64,000 nucleotides of DNA, from positions 496,001 through 560,000 of the forward strand of contig NZ_JALJEJ010000001.1 of the NCBI RefSeq assembly GCF_022953055.1, written 5' to 3'. The DNA is from Mucilaginibacter straminoryzae. Lineage in GTDB: Bacteria > Bacteroidota > Bacteroidia > Sphingobacteriales > Sphingobacteriaceae. The notes below the pieces were generated by a model. The model saw only the letters and a list, made by a program, of their open reading frames with translations. It did no database searches and was not told the origin of the DNA. Positions 16,354 through 26,094 of the stretch are shown here, one piece after another; position 1 is the stretch's first letter; every line of letters starts with the position of its first letter. A program made the position numbers and the translations under genes.

Positions 16354-19300
16354 ATGAAGAGATTCCTTTACGTACTGTTTTATAGTTTATTGCCATTTTT
16401 TGCTGCAGCGCAGCCGGTGATTACCCACCGGATTATTTACATTGGTGATGCGGGCGAGAATAATAAGTTTCAGGGCGGGGTAATTGGCGACGCCCAAAGT
16501 AAAATTCTTACCGGTAAAACCACCGTTATTTACCTGGGCGATAATATCTATCCTACGGGAATGGGTTTACCGGGCAGCCGCGAAGAAAAGGCTACCGAAC
16601 AGATATTACAGCACCAGTATAAACCCATGCGCGAGAAAGGCGCCCCGGTCTACTTCATTCCGGGTAACCATGATTGGGACCGTATGGGGCCCCGTGGGTT
16701 GGCAAAGATAAAACGGCAATGGCAGTACATCTCAGAACAGAAGGATTCGCTGCTAAAAGTTGTGCCTGAAAATGGCTGTCCTGAGCCTTACGAGATTAAG
16801 ATCAACGATAAATTTGTGGTGATTGCTTTCGATAGTGAGTGGTGGGTTCATATCTTCAGTAAAGCCAACCCCGAAGCAGATTGCGATTGTAATACCGAAG
16901 ACGAAATTATCGCACGCTTTAAAGAGTTACTGGCAAAAAACCGTGATAAGGTGATCATGCTGGCAGATCACCATCCGTTTTATACCTATGGTCACCATGG
17001 TGGCTATTATAACCTGGTCGATTATTTCTTCCCCCTGACCTCTGTCAATCGTAAGCTATACATCCCTTTACCGGTTATCGGCGCGATCTATCCATTCGTT
17101 CGCGGAACATTTTCTGTAGCCGAGGACAAGGGGCATCCGCTGTACAAAACCATGATCGAGCGGATTAACGGGGTATTCAAAGGCTTCCCAAATATGCTGA
17201 ATGTTTCCGGCCACGAACACGGTATACAGTTCATCAAAGATGACGAGCATATGCAGGTAGTGAGCGGTGCAGGTGCAAAAGAAGCCTTTGTAAAGAAAGG
17301 TAAGAACGCCCTCTACGCCAAAACGCTTCCGGGTTATGTCACCGCCGATCTGATGAGCGATAAGAGTATCAAGCTTACTTATTACGCTACGGAAGACACT
17401 GTTTTTAAACAGGTGTTTACTTATACCAAAACTTATAGCCCTGTAAAACCTGTTCCGGTGATTACTAAAGCCCCAATCACGGCGGATAGCATTCTGGTAA
17501 GCGCCCGTCCCAATCTGGACAAAGTGAGTAAATGGCACCGAAAGCTTTACGGAGAAAACTATCGTAAAGAATGGGCTGCTAAGGTAAAACTGCCCGTAAT
17601 CCGCATCAGCGAATTCAAAGGCGGCTTAACGCCCGAAAAGATAGGCGGCAACCATCAGGCGCGGTCATTGCGTTTGACAGATAATAGCGGGAAAGAATGG
17701 CTTTTAAGCAGTATAGAGAAGTATCCGGTAATAGATCTGCCAGAGTCGCGTCGGGAAACTTTTGCAAAGTCGTGGCTGTATGATGCTATTTCGGGTAAAC
17801 ATCCTTATTCGTCACTCATCGCTCCCGAGCTGGCAAAAGCTGTAAAGGTAGCACACACCAAGCCCGTGATTGGGTATGTATCGCCAGATCGTAAGTTAGG
17901 TATTTACGAAGCGGAGTTTGCCGGTACGGTTTGCGTGCTGGAAGAAAGCAAAGGCGCCGGGGCGACAGATAATACCGGTTTGATGATGCGCCAGCTAAAT
18001 GCGGATAATAACAACCGGGTAGATACGCTTGAGTTCTTTAGGGCCAGGCTGCTAGACTGGTTTATGGGCGACTGGGACCAGCAGCAGGACCAGTGGAAAT
18101 GGGCCAACAAGACTCGCGATGGGAACAAATACTACAATGCTGTTCCGCGCGATCGGGATCAAGCGTTTTTCATTAACCAGGGGCTTGTACCAAAAGCAGC
18201 CGCAGCCAAATGGATGGCGCCATACCTGGAAGGCTACAAAGCTAACAAGAACAACATTTCAGACTTTTTTGTAAACGGTCGCGAACTGGATGCACGCTTC
18301 CTTTCCGGGCTTGATTACGTTAAGTGGATGCAGGCTGCGCAGGATTTTAAAGATGCGCTGACAGATAGGGTTCTGGAAAAAGCACTTCTTGCAATGCCGG
18401 AAGCTGCGTATAAGATCAGGCATCAGGAAATGTTCAAACTAATGCAACGCAGGCGCGATCAGTTGGTAAAGGCGGCCGATGTTTACTATAAATTCTTCAA
18501 CCGGGTGGTAGATGTGAAAGCTACCGATGGTGACGAACTGATCACCGTAACAGACACGGGTGCGAGCGATGTGAATGTTTCCATATTTAAAAGGCACCCT
18601 AAGGGCGGGAAAGGCTATCCCGTTTTTTCAAAAACATTTGATCATAGTATTACCCACGAGGTTAGGATCTACGCCTCGCAGGGTAAAGACAGCATTTACA
18701 TCAACGATGGCAAAACTCCGATTAAAGTACGGTTGATTGGTGGCAAAGGGCAGAAAACTTATTATGCGGCTTCATCTACTCACCACACCAAGGTGTATGA
18801 TAAGCAGAGTAATTCTGCTTTTAGCGGTGCCGGGTCGGGTATTATCAGCAAGCATTTTTCTGACGATACTACAACTGTGAGCTATATTCCGGTAAATCCC
18901 TATAACAAAACTATCCCGCTAATCTCAATGGGATATAATTTTGATTACGGTGTCTGGCTGGATGCCGGTTTTAAACGGGTCACCAACGGCTTCAGGAAAG
19001 AGCCCGGCAGCACGCAAGAGTTCGGGGCGATGCATACCTTTGGCAGCAATGCCTGGCGGTTCCGCTATAATGGTACCTGGTTCCGCGCCATCGACAAAGC
19101 CGACCTCGAGATCAAGAGCCGCATTTACACGCCTAATGCCATCAACTTTTTCGGTATCGGAAATGAAACCAGATTTTCAAACGGCATAGATTATTACCGC
19201 ATCCGGTTTGATCTGGCCGAGGTAAGCGCAGCGCTGCGCTGGCATAACCAGGATAGCTCTGTAAGCGTACGTGTTGGCCCGACATTCCAGTATTACCGCT

Positions 19301-19947
19301 ATGTGAACGATCCTAAAGATAAACTGACCGATAACCCGCTCGCTGTCCATAGTTTTGATAGCACTACCATTAGTAAACAGAAGTTCAACGGCGGCCTGAC
19401 GGCATGGTACATACTGGATAAGCGTAATAATCGCAATCTGCCGGACTGGGGCGTTTACCTTAGTTTGAAGTTACAAGGCATGGCCGGGCTCAATACCTGG
19501 TCGCGCAGTTATGTGCAATTTACGCCCGAAGTACAACTTTTTAAAAGCGTAACAAACAACTCGTCATTCGTCATTAGCGAGAAGCTCGGCGGCGGTGTTA
19601 CCCTTGGGCAAACGGCGTTTTATCAGTCGATGTTCCTCGGGGGAGCGACAACTTTGCCTGGTTTCAGGGAAAATCGGTTTGCCGGGCGTCAAATGTTTTA
19701 CAATTTGGTAGAAGCAAGGGTAAAGCTTAATACCTTTGTACCCTATATTCTGCCGGGGCAGTTCGGGTTTACGGGGGGCTATGGCATCGGCAGGGTATGG
19801 GATAACCGGACACCATCGCGGCTATGGCATAATACCGGTTTACTGGGCGCTTATTTCGCACCGGCAGATATGGTTTTATTAAATATCAGTACGGGTTACA
19901 CCGGCGATGGTTTTTATCCGTATATAACACTTAAACTGAACCTTTAA
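16354..19947 (+). CDS. Metallophosphoesterase-kinase-like-outer membrane beta-barrel protein (1197 aa)
   Basis: Three parts follow a signal peptide (1-20). First is a calcineurin-type metallophosphoesterase: GDAG 31-34, GDN 62-64, GNHD 104-107, DHHPFYTYGHHGG and GHEHG. A middle region of about residues 385-730 is clearly homologous to the neighbour at 22438 (shared WHRKLYGENYRKEW / RSLRL / PYSSLIAPELA). It carries GDWDQQQDQW (572-581) and PRDRD (598-602), reminiscent of HipA/FAM20-like kinase catalytic and metal loops. Last is a C-terminal beta-barrel of surface-antigen/BamA type (GGATTLPGFRENRFAG, ending LNL). It is probably anchored in the outer membrane; which side the enzyme domains face is not known. 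It sits between the SdiA-like lipoprotein and the GAF gene. Confidence 0.8.
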   Translation: MKRFLYVLFYSLLPFFAAAQPVITHRIIYIGDAGENNKFQGGVIGDAQSKILTGKTTVIYLGDNIYPTGMGLPGSREEKATEQILQHQYKPMREKGAPVYFIPGNHDWDRMGPRGLAKIKRQWQYISEQKDSLLKVVPENGCPEPYEIKINDKFVVIAFDSEWWVHIFSKANPEADCDCNTEDEIIARFKELLAKNRDKVIMLADHHPFYTYGHHGGYYNLVDYFFPLTSVNRKLYIPLPVIGAIYPFVRGTFSVAEDKGHPLYKTMIERINGVFKGFPNMLNVSGHEHGIQFIKDDEHMQVVSGAGAKEAFVKKGKNALYAKTLPGYVTADLMSDKSIKLTYYATEDTVFKQVFTYTKTYSPVKPVPVITKAPITADSILVSARPNLDKVSKWHRKLYGENYRKEWAAKVKLPVIRISEFKGGLTPEKIGGNHQARSLRLTDNSGKEWLLSSIEKYPVIDLPESRRETFAKSWLYDAISGKHPYSSLIAPELAKAVKVAHTKPVIGYVSPDRKLGIYEAEFAGTVCVLEESKGAGATDNTGLMMRQLNADNNNRVDTLEFFRARLLDWFMGDWDQQQDQWKWANKTRDGNKYYNAVPRDRDQAFFINQGLVPKAAAAKWMAPYLEGYKANKNNISDFFVNGRELDARFLSGLDYVKWMQAAQDFKDALTDRVLEKALLAMPEAAYKIRHQEMFKLMQRRRDQLVKAADVYYKFFNRVVDVKATDGDELITVTDTGASDVNVSIFKRHPKGGKGYPVFSKTFDHSITHEVRIYASQGKDSIYINDGKTPIKVRLIGGKGQKTYYAASSTHHTKVYDKQSNSAFSGAGSGIISKHFSDDTTTVSYIPVNPYNKTIPLISMGYNFDYGVWLDAGFKRVTNGFRKEPGSTQEFGAMHTFGSNAWRFRYNGTWFRAIDKADLEIKSRIYTPNAINFFGIGNETRFSNGIDYYRIRFDLAEVSAALRWHNQDSSVSVRVGPTFQYYRYVNDPKDKLTDNPLAVHSFDSTTISKQKFNGGLTAWYILDKRNNRNLPDWGVYLSLKLQGMAGLNTWSRSYVQFTPEVQLFKSVTNNSSFVISEKLGGGVTLGQTAFYQSMFLGGATTLPGFRENRFAGRQMFYNLVEARVKLNTFVPYILPGQFGFTGGYGIGRVWDNRTPSRLWHNTGLLGAYFAPADMVLLNISTGYTGDGFYPYITLKLNL

Positions 19948-19979
19948 GTTTTTTAACAGGTTTTTACTAATTTCAGCAG

Positions 19980-22340
19980 ATGGAGGTCGACGTATTTCAA
20001 ATCAGTAAATCGCTTACCCTTGAGGGTGAACTGGATACTGCATTTAGTTTCAGACCGTTCATCCGCGACATGCACCATCGTATCGAGACGGAGCATACCA
20101 TCAGGGCGCAGTTCTACCGTTTCGTATTACAGAATTTCAATAACTATCCGCAACTGGATGCACCTATTACGGCAGTAGAGGCTTTAAAATATCCGGATAT
20201 ATTAGAGCTGATCTACGCGGTGCTATCGCCGTCCGTTACAGACGAACACAATTTTCATTGGGCAATAGGTACACCGTTGCCGGGTAACATCCTGTATAGT
20301 ACACCGGCGTTTAAAGATTTTGTGGAACTGTACCACCAGGATCAGAGCGCTACTATTAACCAGGGGCAGGAAGCTTTTAAGAACCGCCAGAAGGATTTCG
20401 TTTACCGGCTCATCCTGAAAAAGCTGTATAAAATATCGTCAGATATAGATAACGATACCATTTATACCAAGCTGGACGAGACCAATTGTCTGCTGGAGAA
20501 GTATTATAAGATCCACATCGATACCGCTTATGTTGATGTAAGCGTAAAAGGCGAATTGCCTACGCTGCGGCCGGAAGTAATTGAACAGTTCCTGCACGAA
20601 GGGGCTGATCCTGGTATTTTCGACCGTATCCTGCCTTTAGATCTGGTAACTATAGAGGGCTTTTCGATCATTACCGTTGAAGATGTTACAGCTCAGCAAT
20701 CAATAGATAATATCCGTTTAGCGTTAGTTAACGATGCCGAAGACCAGAACCAGCTTTTTGCCCAGGTAACGCATTCGCTGCAAACCTTAACCGGCAATAG
20801 CTGCATTGAATTTGGTTTATTGCCTTTCCTGAAAGTGAACGGCAGGCTGGTTTATGATGCGGAGGAATGTTTTAATAGTATCCTGATTCAAACCTCTTCA
20901 GAACAGGGCATGGCGCAGGAAGCTTACCAGGACCTGATCGAGAGCTATATCAAAAAGCCCAAAGCAATTTTCTTTAATGAAATTTGCGAGGATAATGTCT
21001 GCAAGCATTTCTATCTGAAAGCTTTGCAGCAATCGGGTATAAAATCTTACGCATTGCTGCCTGTTTACTATAACCGGCAGTTGGCAGGGGTGATGGAGAT
21101 CTACTCGCGTAAGACGATTATCTATTACGAAAAGCTGCTTTCCAAACTGGAAGCTGCCGTTCCGCTGCTTAGCCAACTACTGCATAATAGTATTGAACAG
21201 TTTAACCAGCGGATAGAAGATATTATTAAAGAGCAATTTACCAGTTTGCAGCACGCCGTAGAATGGAAGTTTAACGAAGCGGCATGGAATTATCTCCGGC
21301 AGGAGCGCCACGGTTCAGAAGCTAACGAGATACAAACCGTTGCGTTTAAAGATCTGTACCCGCTTTATGGCGCAATAGATATCCGGAACTCTACCCATGA
21401 GCGGAATGAAGCCCTGCAGCGCGACCTGGTTTTTCTGCTGGAGAAAATAATTGCGGTACTGCAACAGGCCAATGAACATCCCGAAGCGGAAGTAGATAGC
21501 CGTTTAATTGCCAAATGCGAGGCCTGGCTGCAGCGGATCAATAAACAGGTTACCGATAACGACGATACCCACATCCGTGCCATGCTGCAAACGCAGATCT
21601 ATGCTTTGTTTGATGAACTGAAAGTACGGGTGCCTGCATTGCGTGAAGAGATTGAAGCTTATTTTGAAGCTGAGAATGAAGAAACGGGTGAAGGTTTTAA
21701 GCACCGGCGCGCATTGGAGAACTCTATCGGTAAAATAAACCAGGCATTGAACGGTTATTTCGAAAAGGCGCAGCAGAAGCTTCAGCAGATTTATCCCTGC
21801 TATTTCGAGAAGTTCCGTACCGACGGTGTAGAATATGACGTGTACACCGGCAAATCCCTTGCGCCGGATATGACTTTTGACGAGCAGAAGCTAAATGAGT
21901 TCCGTCGCTGGCAGCTGAACTCGATGATCGATATTGTGCACATCACCAATAAGCTGTTCGACCGGATGGAATGCCACCTGCGTACTACCCAGCTGATCTT
22001 TATCCACTCGCACCCGATTGATATCTGTTTCAGGAAGGACGAACACCGCTTTGATGTGGAGGGGGCGTACAATATCCGTTACGAGGTAATCAAAAAACGT
22101 ATTGATAAAGTACTGATTAAGGATACCGGCGAACGGCTTACCCAGCCCGGAAAAATTGCGCTGGTTTACACCACTTCTGATGAAGCCCAGGAATACCTGA
22201 AGTATATTAAAGAATGCTGCCAGCAGCAATTGTTGACAGGCGAAACCGAACACTTCGAACTGGAAGAATTACAGGGTGTAGCCGGGTTAAGAGCCATCAG
22301 GGTAACGGTTAATGCACCCGAATGCGGCGTCGAAAAATAA
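19980..22340 (+). CDS. GAF-domain protein of unknown function
   Basis: A 786-residue soluble protein with no signal peptide. A GAF-like sensor fold is recognisable around residues 235-400 (QNQLFAQVTHSLQTLTG..., LPVYYNRQLAGVMEIYS). The rest is mostly helical and charged, and no kinase, cyclase or HTH output domain is visible. It starts 32 bp after the giant phosphoesterase gene and is followed 97 bp later by that protein's paralogue, so the three may work together. This arrangement is the main clue. I do not assign a ligand. Confidence 0.7.
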   Translation: MEVDVFQISKSLTLEGELDTAFSFRPFIRDMHHRIETEHTIRAQFYRFVLQNFNNYPQLDAPITAVEALKYPDILELIYAVLSPSVTDEHNFHWAIGTPLPGNILYSTPAFKDFVELYHQDQSATINQGQEAFKNRQKDFVYRLILKKLYKISSDIDNDTIYTKLDETNCLLEKYYKIHIDTAYVDVSVKGELPTLRPEVIEQFLHEGADPGIFDRILPLDLVTIEGFSIITVEDVTAQQSIDNIRLALVNDAEDQNQLFAQVTHSLQTLTGNSCIEFGLLPFLKVNGRLVYDAEECFNSILIQTSSEQGMAQEAYQDLIESYIKKPKAIFFNEICEDNVCKHFYLKALQQSGIKSYALLPVYYNRQLAGVMEIYSRKTIIYYEKLLSKLEAAVPLLSQLLHNSIEQFNQRIEDIIKEQFTSLQHAVEWKFNEAAWNYLRQERHGSEANEIQTVAFKDLYPLYGAIDIRNSTHERNEALQRDLVFLLEKIIAVLQQANEHPEAEVDSRLIAKCEAWLQRINKQVTDNDDTHIRAMLQTQIYALFDELKVRVPALREEIEAYFEAENEETGEGFKHRRALENSIGKINQALNGYFEKAQQKLQQIYPCYFEKFRTDGVEYDVYTGKSLAPDMTFDEQKLNEFRRWQLNSMIDIVHITNKLFDRMECHLRTTQLIFIHSHPIDICFRKDEHRFDVEGAYNIRYEVIKKRIDKVLIKDTGERLTQPGKIALVYTTSDEAQEYLKYIKECCQQQLLTGETEHFELEELQGVAGLRAIRVTVNAPECGVEK

Positions 22341-22437
22341 TAGCTTAAAATTGTGTTAAGTAAAAGCACAAAAGTTGTTAATTAGTGTTATTGTATTTGT
22401 ATCGAAACACAATAAGCCGCTTTTATAGCCGTTGCAC

Positions 22438-25017
22438 ATGCTCAACCATTACCGCAAGAATTTTTTTTGTATAACTTTTATTTTGTCGGCCTGCTTTGGC
22501 AGGGAGTTGCCTGTTCTGGCGCAATCAAAAGATGTAGTCACGGTTGCGGTAGAGCCGGAGTATAACAGGGTAAGCAAGCTGCACCGCAAGTTTTTTGGCG
22601 AGAATTACCGGAAACTCTGGGCTACCCCGGTAACCATGCGGGTTTTTCATTTGAGCAAAGAAAAAGGCGGATTAAAAATTGTAGGCCAGGGCGGCGGTTT
22701 ACAAACCCGAAGCCTGAAACTGAAAGACAGTGCCGGGAACGACTGGGCTTTACGTACCGTGCAGAAATACCCGGAGCGCGCTTTGCCCAAGAATATGCGT
22801 AAAACCATCGTAAAAGATATCCTTCAGGATGAGGTGACCACATCGCACCCTTTTTCGGCGCTGATTGTACCACCGTTGGCAGAAGTTTTGCATATACCGC
22901 ATTCTAACCCCGAGATTGTTTATGTGTCAGACGATCCCGCGTTGGGTGAATACCGTAAGGATTATGCCAATAAGGTGTTTTTATTTGAGGAACGCGATCC
23001 GCTGGATATCGATAAGACTGATAATACCGAAAAAGCGCAGAAGAAGGTAGAGGGCGATAATGATAACCGTTTCAATCAGCGAATGGTACTAAGAGCCCGC
23101 CTGCTGGATATGATCATCGGTGATTGGGACCGCCACGAAGACCAATGGCGCTGGGACAGGGAAAAGAATGATACCGGTATCGTATACCAGCCCATCCCGC
23201 GCGACAGGGACAAAGTATTTTATACCACTTCAGGCATATTTCCCTGGGTGCTGGCACACCAGAGCTTGAAATCACAGCTACAACCGTATAGGGGAGATAT
23301 CCGTGCTATCAGTGAGTGGAACTTTAATGCGCGTTACTTCGATCGTTATTTTCTGACACAATTGAGCAAGGAAGACTGGGAACAGGAGATCCGTTTTGTG
23401 CAGCAAGCCTTGACGGATAACCTGATCGATTCGGCAATGAAACGCATGCCGGCGAATATCTATAAGCAGTCAACCTGGATCACCCCTTACATCAAACAAC
23501 GACGCGATAACATTGAACGCGAGGGGCTGTCTTATTATAGCTTCCTGGCAGACCATGTTGATATCCCCGGTACGGATAAGCACGAACAGTTTGATGTAGA
23601 CGAGCAGGCCGGGGGCAAGGTAGCGGTGACCATCCGTAAGATTAAAAAAGACGGTACGCCTGCCCAGGTAATCTACCAACGAACTTTTGATCCTAAGGAA
23701 ACGAAAGAGATCCGCCTTTATGGTTTAGATGATGCCGATGTTTTCAGCGTAAAAGGCACTGAACCTTCGCCTATTAAAGTACGCATGATCGGTGGTGGCG
23801 GTGTAGATAGTTTTTACGTAGACAAGAACCTGAACAATAAAAGCAAGCTGTTTATTTACGACCGTAAGGACAAGAAAAATATTATTCCGGATGGTTCGCT
23901 GGCCCGCATCAGAACTTCACGCGATTCGGACGTGAACACTTTCGACCGCAAGAATTTTAAATATGACCAGACAGGGCCAATCGTATTGGCCAATTACAAT
24001 ACAGACGAAGGTCTGATCCTGATCGGTGGCATCATGAGCGAGCGCGAAGGCTTCCGGAAATCGCCCTATGCCAGCCATCAATCGTTGTTAGCCGGTTACT
24101 CGCTCGGCAGGCAATCGTTCATGATCAATTACAATGGCGATTTCAGACGGGTAATTGGTAACAATGACCTTAATATTAGTATTGTGTCGCGCGGGCCAAA
24201 TAACGTAAGCAACTTTTTTGGTGTTGGAAACAATACCGTGTTCGACAGGAGCGAAGATGTCGGCATCACCTATTACCGCAACCACTACAACTTTGTAAAT
24301 GCAGATGTACGCCTGTTTCATAATTACAACAGGTGGCAGCTAAGCGGTGGCGTTACCGGGCAGCTCTACTACAGCAGTGATTCTCCTAATAAAGGCCATT
24401 TTTTGTATACCTATGCACAGCAAAACCCTGATCAGAAAGTGTTTGATACCAAAGGTTACGCTGGTGTAATTCTGGGTGTGAAGTTTGACAGCCGGAACAA
24501 TATCACCAATCCGGTAAGCGGCGTTTTCTGGAACACCACCGTGAATACCTCTACTGGTATAGCCAATGCCCATAATACCTATACACAGGTGGCAAGCGAG
24601 TTCAACTTCTACCTTAACCCCGACCGTGATTCTGTACTGATTGTAGCCAACCGTATCGGCGGGGGGACGATCATCGGCCACGCAGAATTCTTTCAGCAGA
24701 TCAAGATCGGTGGTCCGCAAAATCTGAGAGGCTTCCATACTTTCAGGTTTATCGGTAAAACTGGTGTTTATGATAACCTTGAGTTGCGCCTGAAACTGTT
24801 CAACTTTACCTCTTACCTGTTTCCGGGAACGTTTGGTTTAATTGGCTTTAATGATATCGGCCGGGTATGGGTGCCCGATGAAAAATCTAACAAATGGCAT
24901 GATGGTTACGGCGGCGGCTTCTTCCTGATCCCTGCCCGAACGCTGATTGTACAGGCTGCTGTAGGTTTTTCAACAGAAGGTGCGCTGCCTTATATCAGCC
25001 TCGGATACCGCTTTTAA
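22438..25017 (+). CDS. Kinase-like domain plus outer-membrane beta-barrel protein, paralogue of the product at 16354
   Basis: The 859-residue product has a signal peptide (to about LAQS, residue 30). The homologous middle region (KLHRKFFGENYRKLW, RSLKLKDSAGNDWALRTVQK, HPFSALIVPPLAE) carries GDWDRHEDQW (228-237) and PRDRD (254-258). D-R-H-x2-Q followed by a D-R-D about 20 residues on looks like the catalytic and metal-binding loops of HipA/FAM20C-type kinases. The C-terminal ~340 residues form a surface-antigen-type beta-barrel ending in Tyr-Arg-Phe, as outer-membrane proteins do (GGPQNLRGFHTFRF). It lacks the phosphoesterase domain of its paralogue. The ATG at 22438 is preferred to a TTG six bases upstream. 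Confidence 0.78.
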   Translation: MLNHYRKNFFCITFILSACFGRELPVLAQSKDVVTVAVEPEYNRVSKLHRKFFGENYRKLWATPVTMRVFHLSKEKGGLKIVGQGGGLQTRSLKLKDSAGNDWALRTVQKYPERALPKNMRKTIVKDILQDEVTTSHPFSALIVPPLAEVLHIPHSNPEIVYVSDDPALGEYRKDYANKVFLFEERDPLDIDKTDNTEKAQKKVEGDNDNRFNQRMVLRARLLDMIIGDWDRHEDQWRWDREKNDTGIVYQPIPRDRDKVFYTTSGIFPWVLAHQSLKSQLQPYRGDIRAISEWNFNARYFDRYFLTQLSKEDWEQEIRFVQQALTDNLIDSAMKRMPANIYKQSTWITPYIKQRRDNIEREGLSYYSFLADHVDIPGTDKHEQFDVDEQAGGKVAVTIRKIKKDGTPAQVIYQRTFDPKETKEIRLYGLDDADVFSVKGTEPSPIKVRMIGGGGVDSFYVDKNLNNKSKLFIYDRKDKKNIIPDGSLARIRTSRDSDVNTFDRKNFKYDQTGPIVLANYNTDEGLILIGGIMSEREGFRKSPYASHQSLLAGYSLGRQSFMINYNGDFRRVIGNNDLNISIVSRGPNNVSNFFGVGNNTVFDRSEDVGITYYRNHYNFVNADVRLFHNYNRWQLSGGVTGQLYYSSDSPNKGHFLYTYAQQNPDQKVFDTKGYAGVILGVKFDSRNNITNPVSGVFWNTTVNTSTGIANAHNTYTQVASEFNFYLNPDRDSVLIVANRIGGGTIIGHAEFFQQIKIGGPQNLRGFHTFRFIGKTGVYDNLELRLKLFNFTSYLFPGTFGLIGFNDIGRVWVPDEKSNKWHDGYGGGFFLIPARTLIVQAAVGFSTEGALPYISLGYRF

Positions 25018-25028
25018 TTTATAACAGG

Positions 25029-25057
25029 TTTGCTTGCCTGCTTTTTCTTTAATTTGC
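25029..25057 (+). promoter_or_regulatory. Possible promoter of the WYL regulator gene
   Basis: TTTG at 25029 and TAATTTGC at 25050 resemble the Bacteroidota -33/-7 pair, though the spacer is short (17 bp). An inverted repeat TTGCCTG (25034-25040) / CAGGCAA (25063-25069) overlaps it and could be an autoregulatory site. Confidence 0.3.
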
Positions 25058-25075
25058 AGAAACAGGCAATCCTAA

Positions 25076-26038
25076 ATGAACCGCATCGACCGTATTTCTG
25101 CCATACTTATACAACTGCAATCCCGGCGGACGGTAAAAGCATCGGATATAGCAGAGCGTTTTGGAATTAGTTTACGCACCGTCTATCGCGATGTAAAAAC
25201 GCTGGAAGAGGCGGGTGTGCCTATCATTGGCGAAGCTGGTGTAGGCTATTCGCTGGTTGAGGGGTACCGGTTGCCGCCGGTAATGTTTACACGCGAAGAA
25301 GCGGCAGCGTTTCTTACCGCAGAAAAGCTGGTAGATAAACTGACCGATGAAGCGAATAGCGCCAGCTACCGCTCAGCCATGTATAAGATAAAATCCGTAT
25401 TGCGGAACAGCGACAAGGATTTTCTGGAAACCATTGATAACCGCATCGAAGTGATTCGTTCGCGGGGCGCAAGACATAAGCAGTTGCGGCTGAACCCGCT
25501 TCAGGATATCCTGCAGGCTATTGCCCACAAAAAGGTATTGCAAATTGTTTATCAGCCTGCTTACCGCGCCGAGGCCACCGAACGGGCGATTGAACCGGTA
25601 GGTGTGTTTTATCTGGATAATAACTGGCACCTGATTGCTTATTGCCGTTTAAGGAAGGATTACCGCGATTTTCGTTTCGATCGTCTGATGAGTATGGAAT
25701 GTACTGATGAAATTTTTTCAGCATCGCATCCGCAGTTACAGGAACATATCCGTTGTATATTTAAAGATCAGCAGTTATTTAATGTGACGATAGAGGTGAA
25801 GAAAGAAGTGGCCATGTACCTGGGCGAGCAAAAGTATTATCACGGTTATGTAGGTGAAAGCATTATTGGCGATGTGATAGAAATGAAGTTTGTCTGCTGG
25901 TCTTTAGAAGGGTTTTCGCGTTGGTTTGTGATGTTTGCAGATATGGCGCGCATAGTAGAACCCGCGGAGTTGAATGAACGGATTCATACGCTGGTAAGAA
26001 AAATTTCAGAAAATTTAACTACCTCAAAATCCTGCTGA
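25076..26038 (+). CDS. YafY/WYL-domain transcriptional regulator
   Basis: A 320-residue regulator with an N-terminal HTH_11 winged helix (VKASDIAERFGISLRTVYRDVKTLEEAGV, about residues 20-50). A WYL domain from about residue 145 (KVLQIVYQPAYRAE, IEPVGVFYLDNNWHLIAYC) and a WCX extension at the C-terminus follow. WYL domains sense ligands such as nucleic acids or small molecules; the ligand here is unknown. The next gene encodes a DinB-family protein, a pairing I know from Bacteroidota. Its stop codon forms part of an inverted repeat that may be its own operator. Confidence 0.9.
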   Translation: MNRIDRISAILIQLQSRRTVKASDIAERFGISLRTVYRDVKTLEEAGVPIIGEAGVGYSLVEGYRLPPVMFTREEAAAFLTAEKLVDKLTDEANSASYRSAMYKIKSVLRNSDKDFLETIDNRIEVIRSRGARHKQLRLNPLQDILQAIAHKKVLQIVYQPAYRAEATERAIEPVGVFYLDNNWHLIAYCRLRKDYRDFRFDRLMSMECTDEIFSASHPQLQEHIRCIFKDQQLFNVTIEVKKEVAMYLGEQKYYHGYVGESIIGDVIEMKFVCWSLEGFSRWFVMFADMARIVEPAELNERIHTLVRKISENLTTSKSC

Positions 26039-26051
26039 CATAGGGCTGTCA
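26036..26051. promoter_or_regulatory. Inverted repeat TGACA-N6-TGTCA between the WYL and DinB genes
   Basis: A perfect 5-bp inverted repeat with a 6-bp spacer overlaps the WYL stop codon and lies about 43 bp before the DinB start, where a regulator would act. The natural candidate is the WYL protein just upstream. Confidence 0.4.
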
Positions 26052-26094
26052 CTTGCGCGTAGTTGTTTTGTATCGTCATCAAAAACAAAACACT

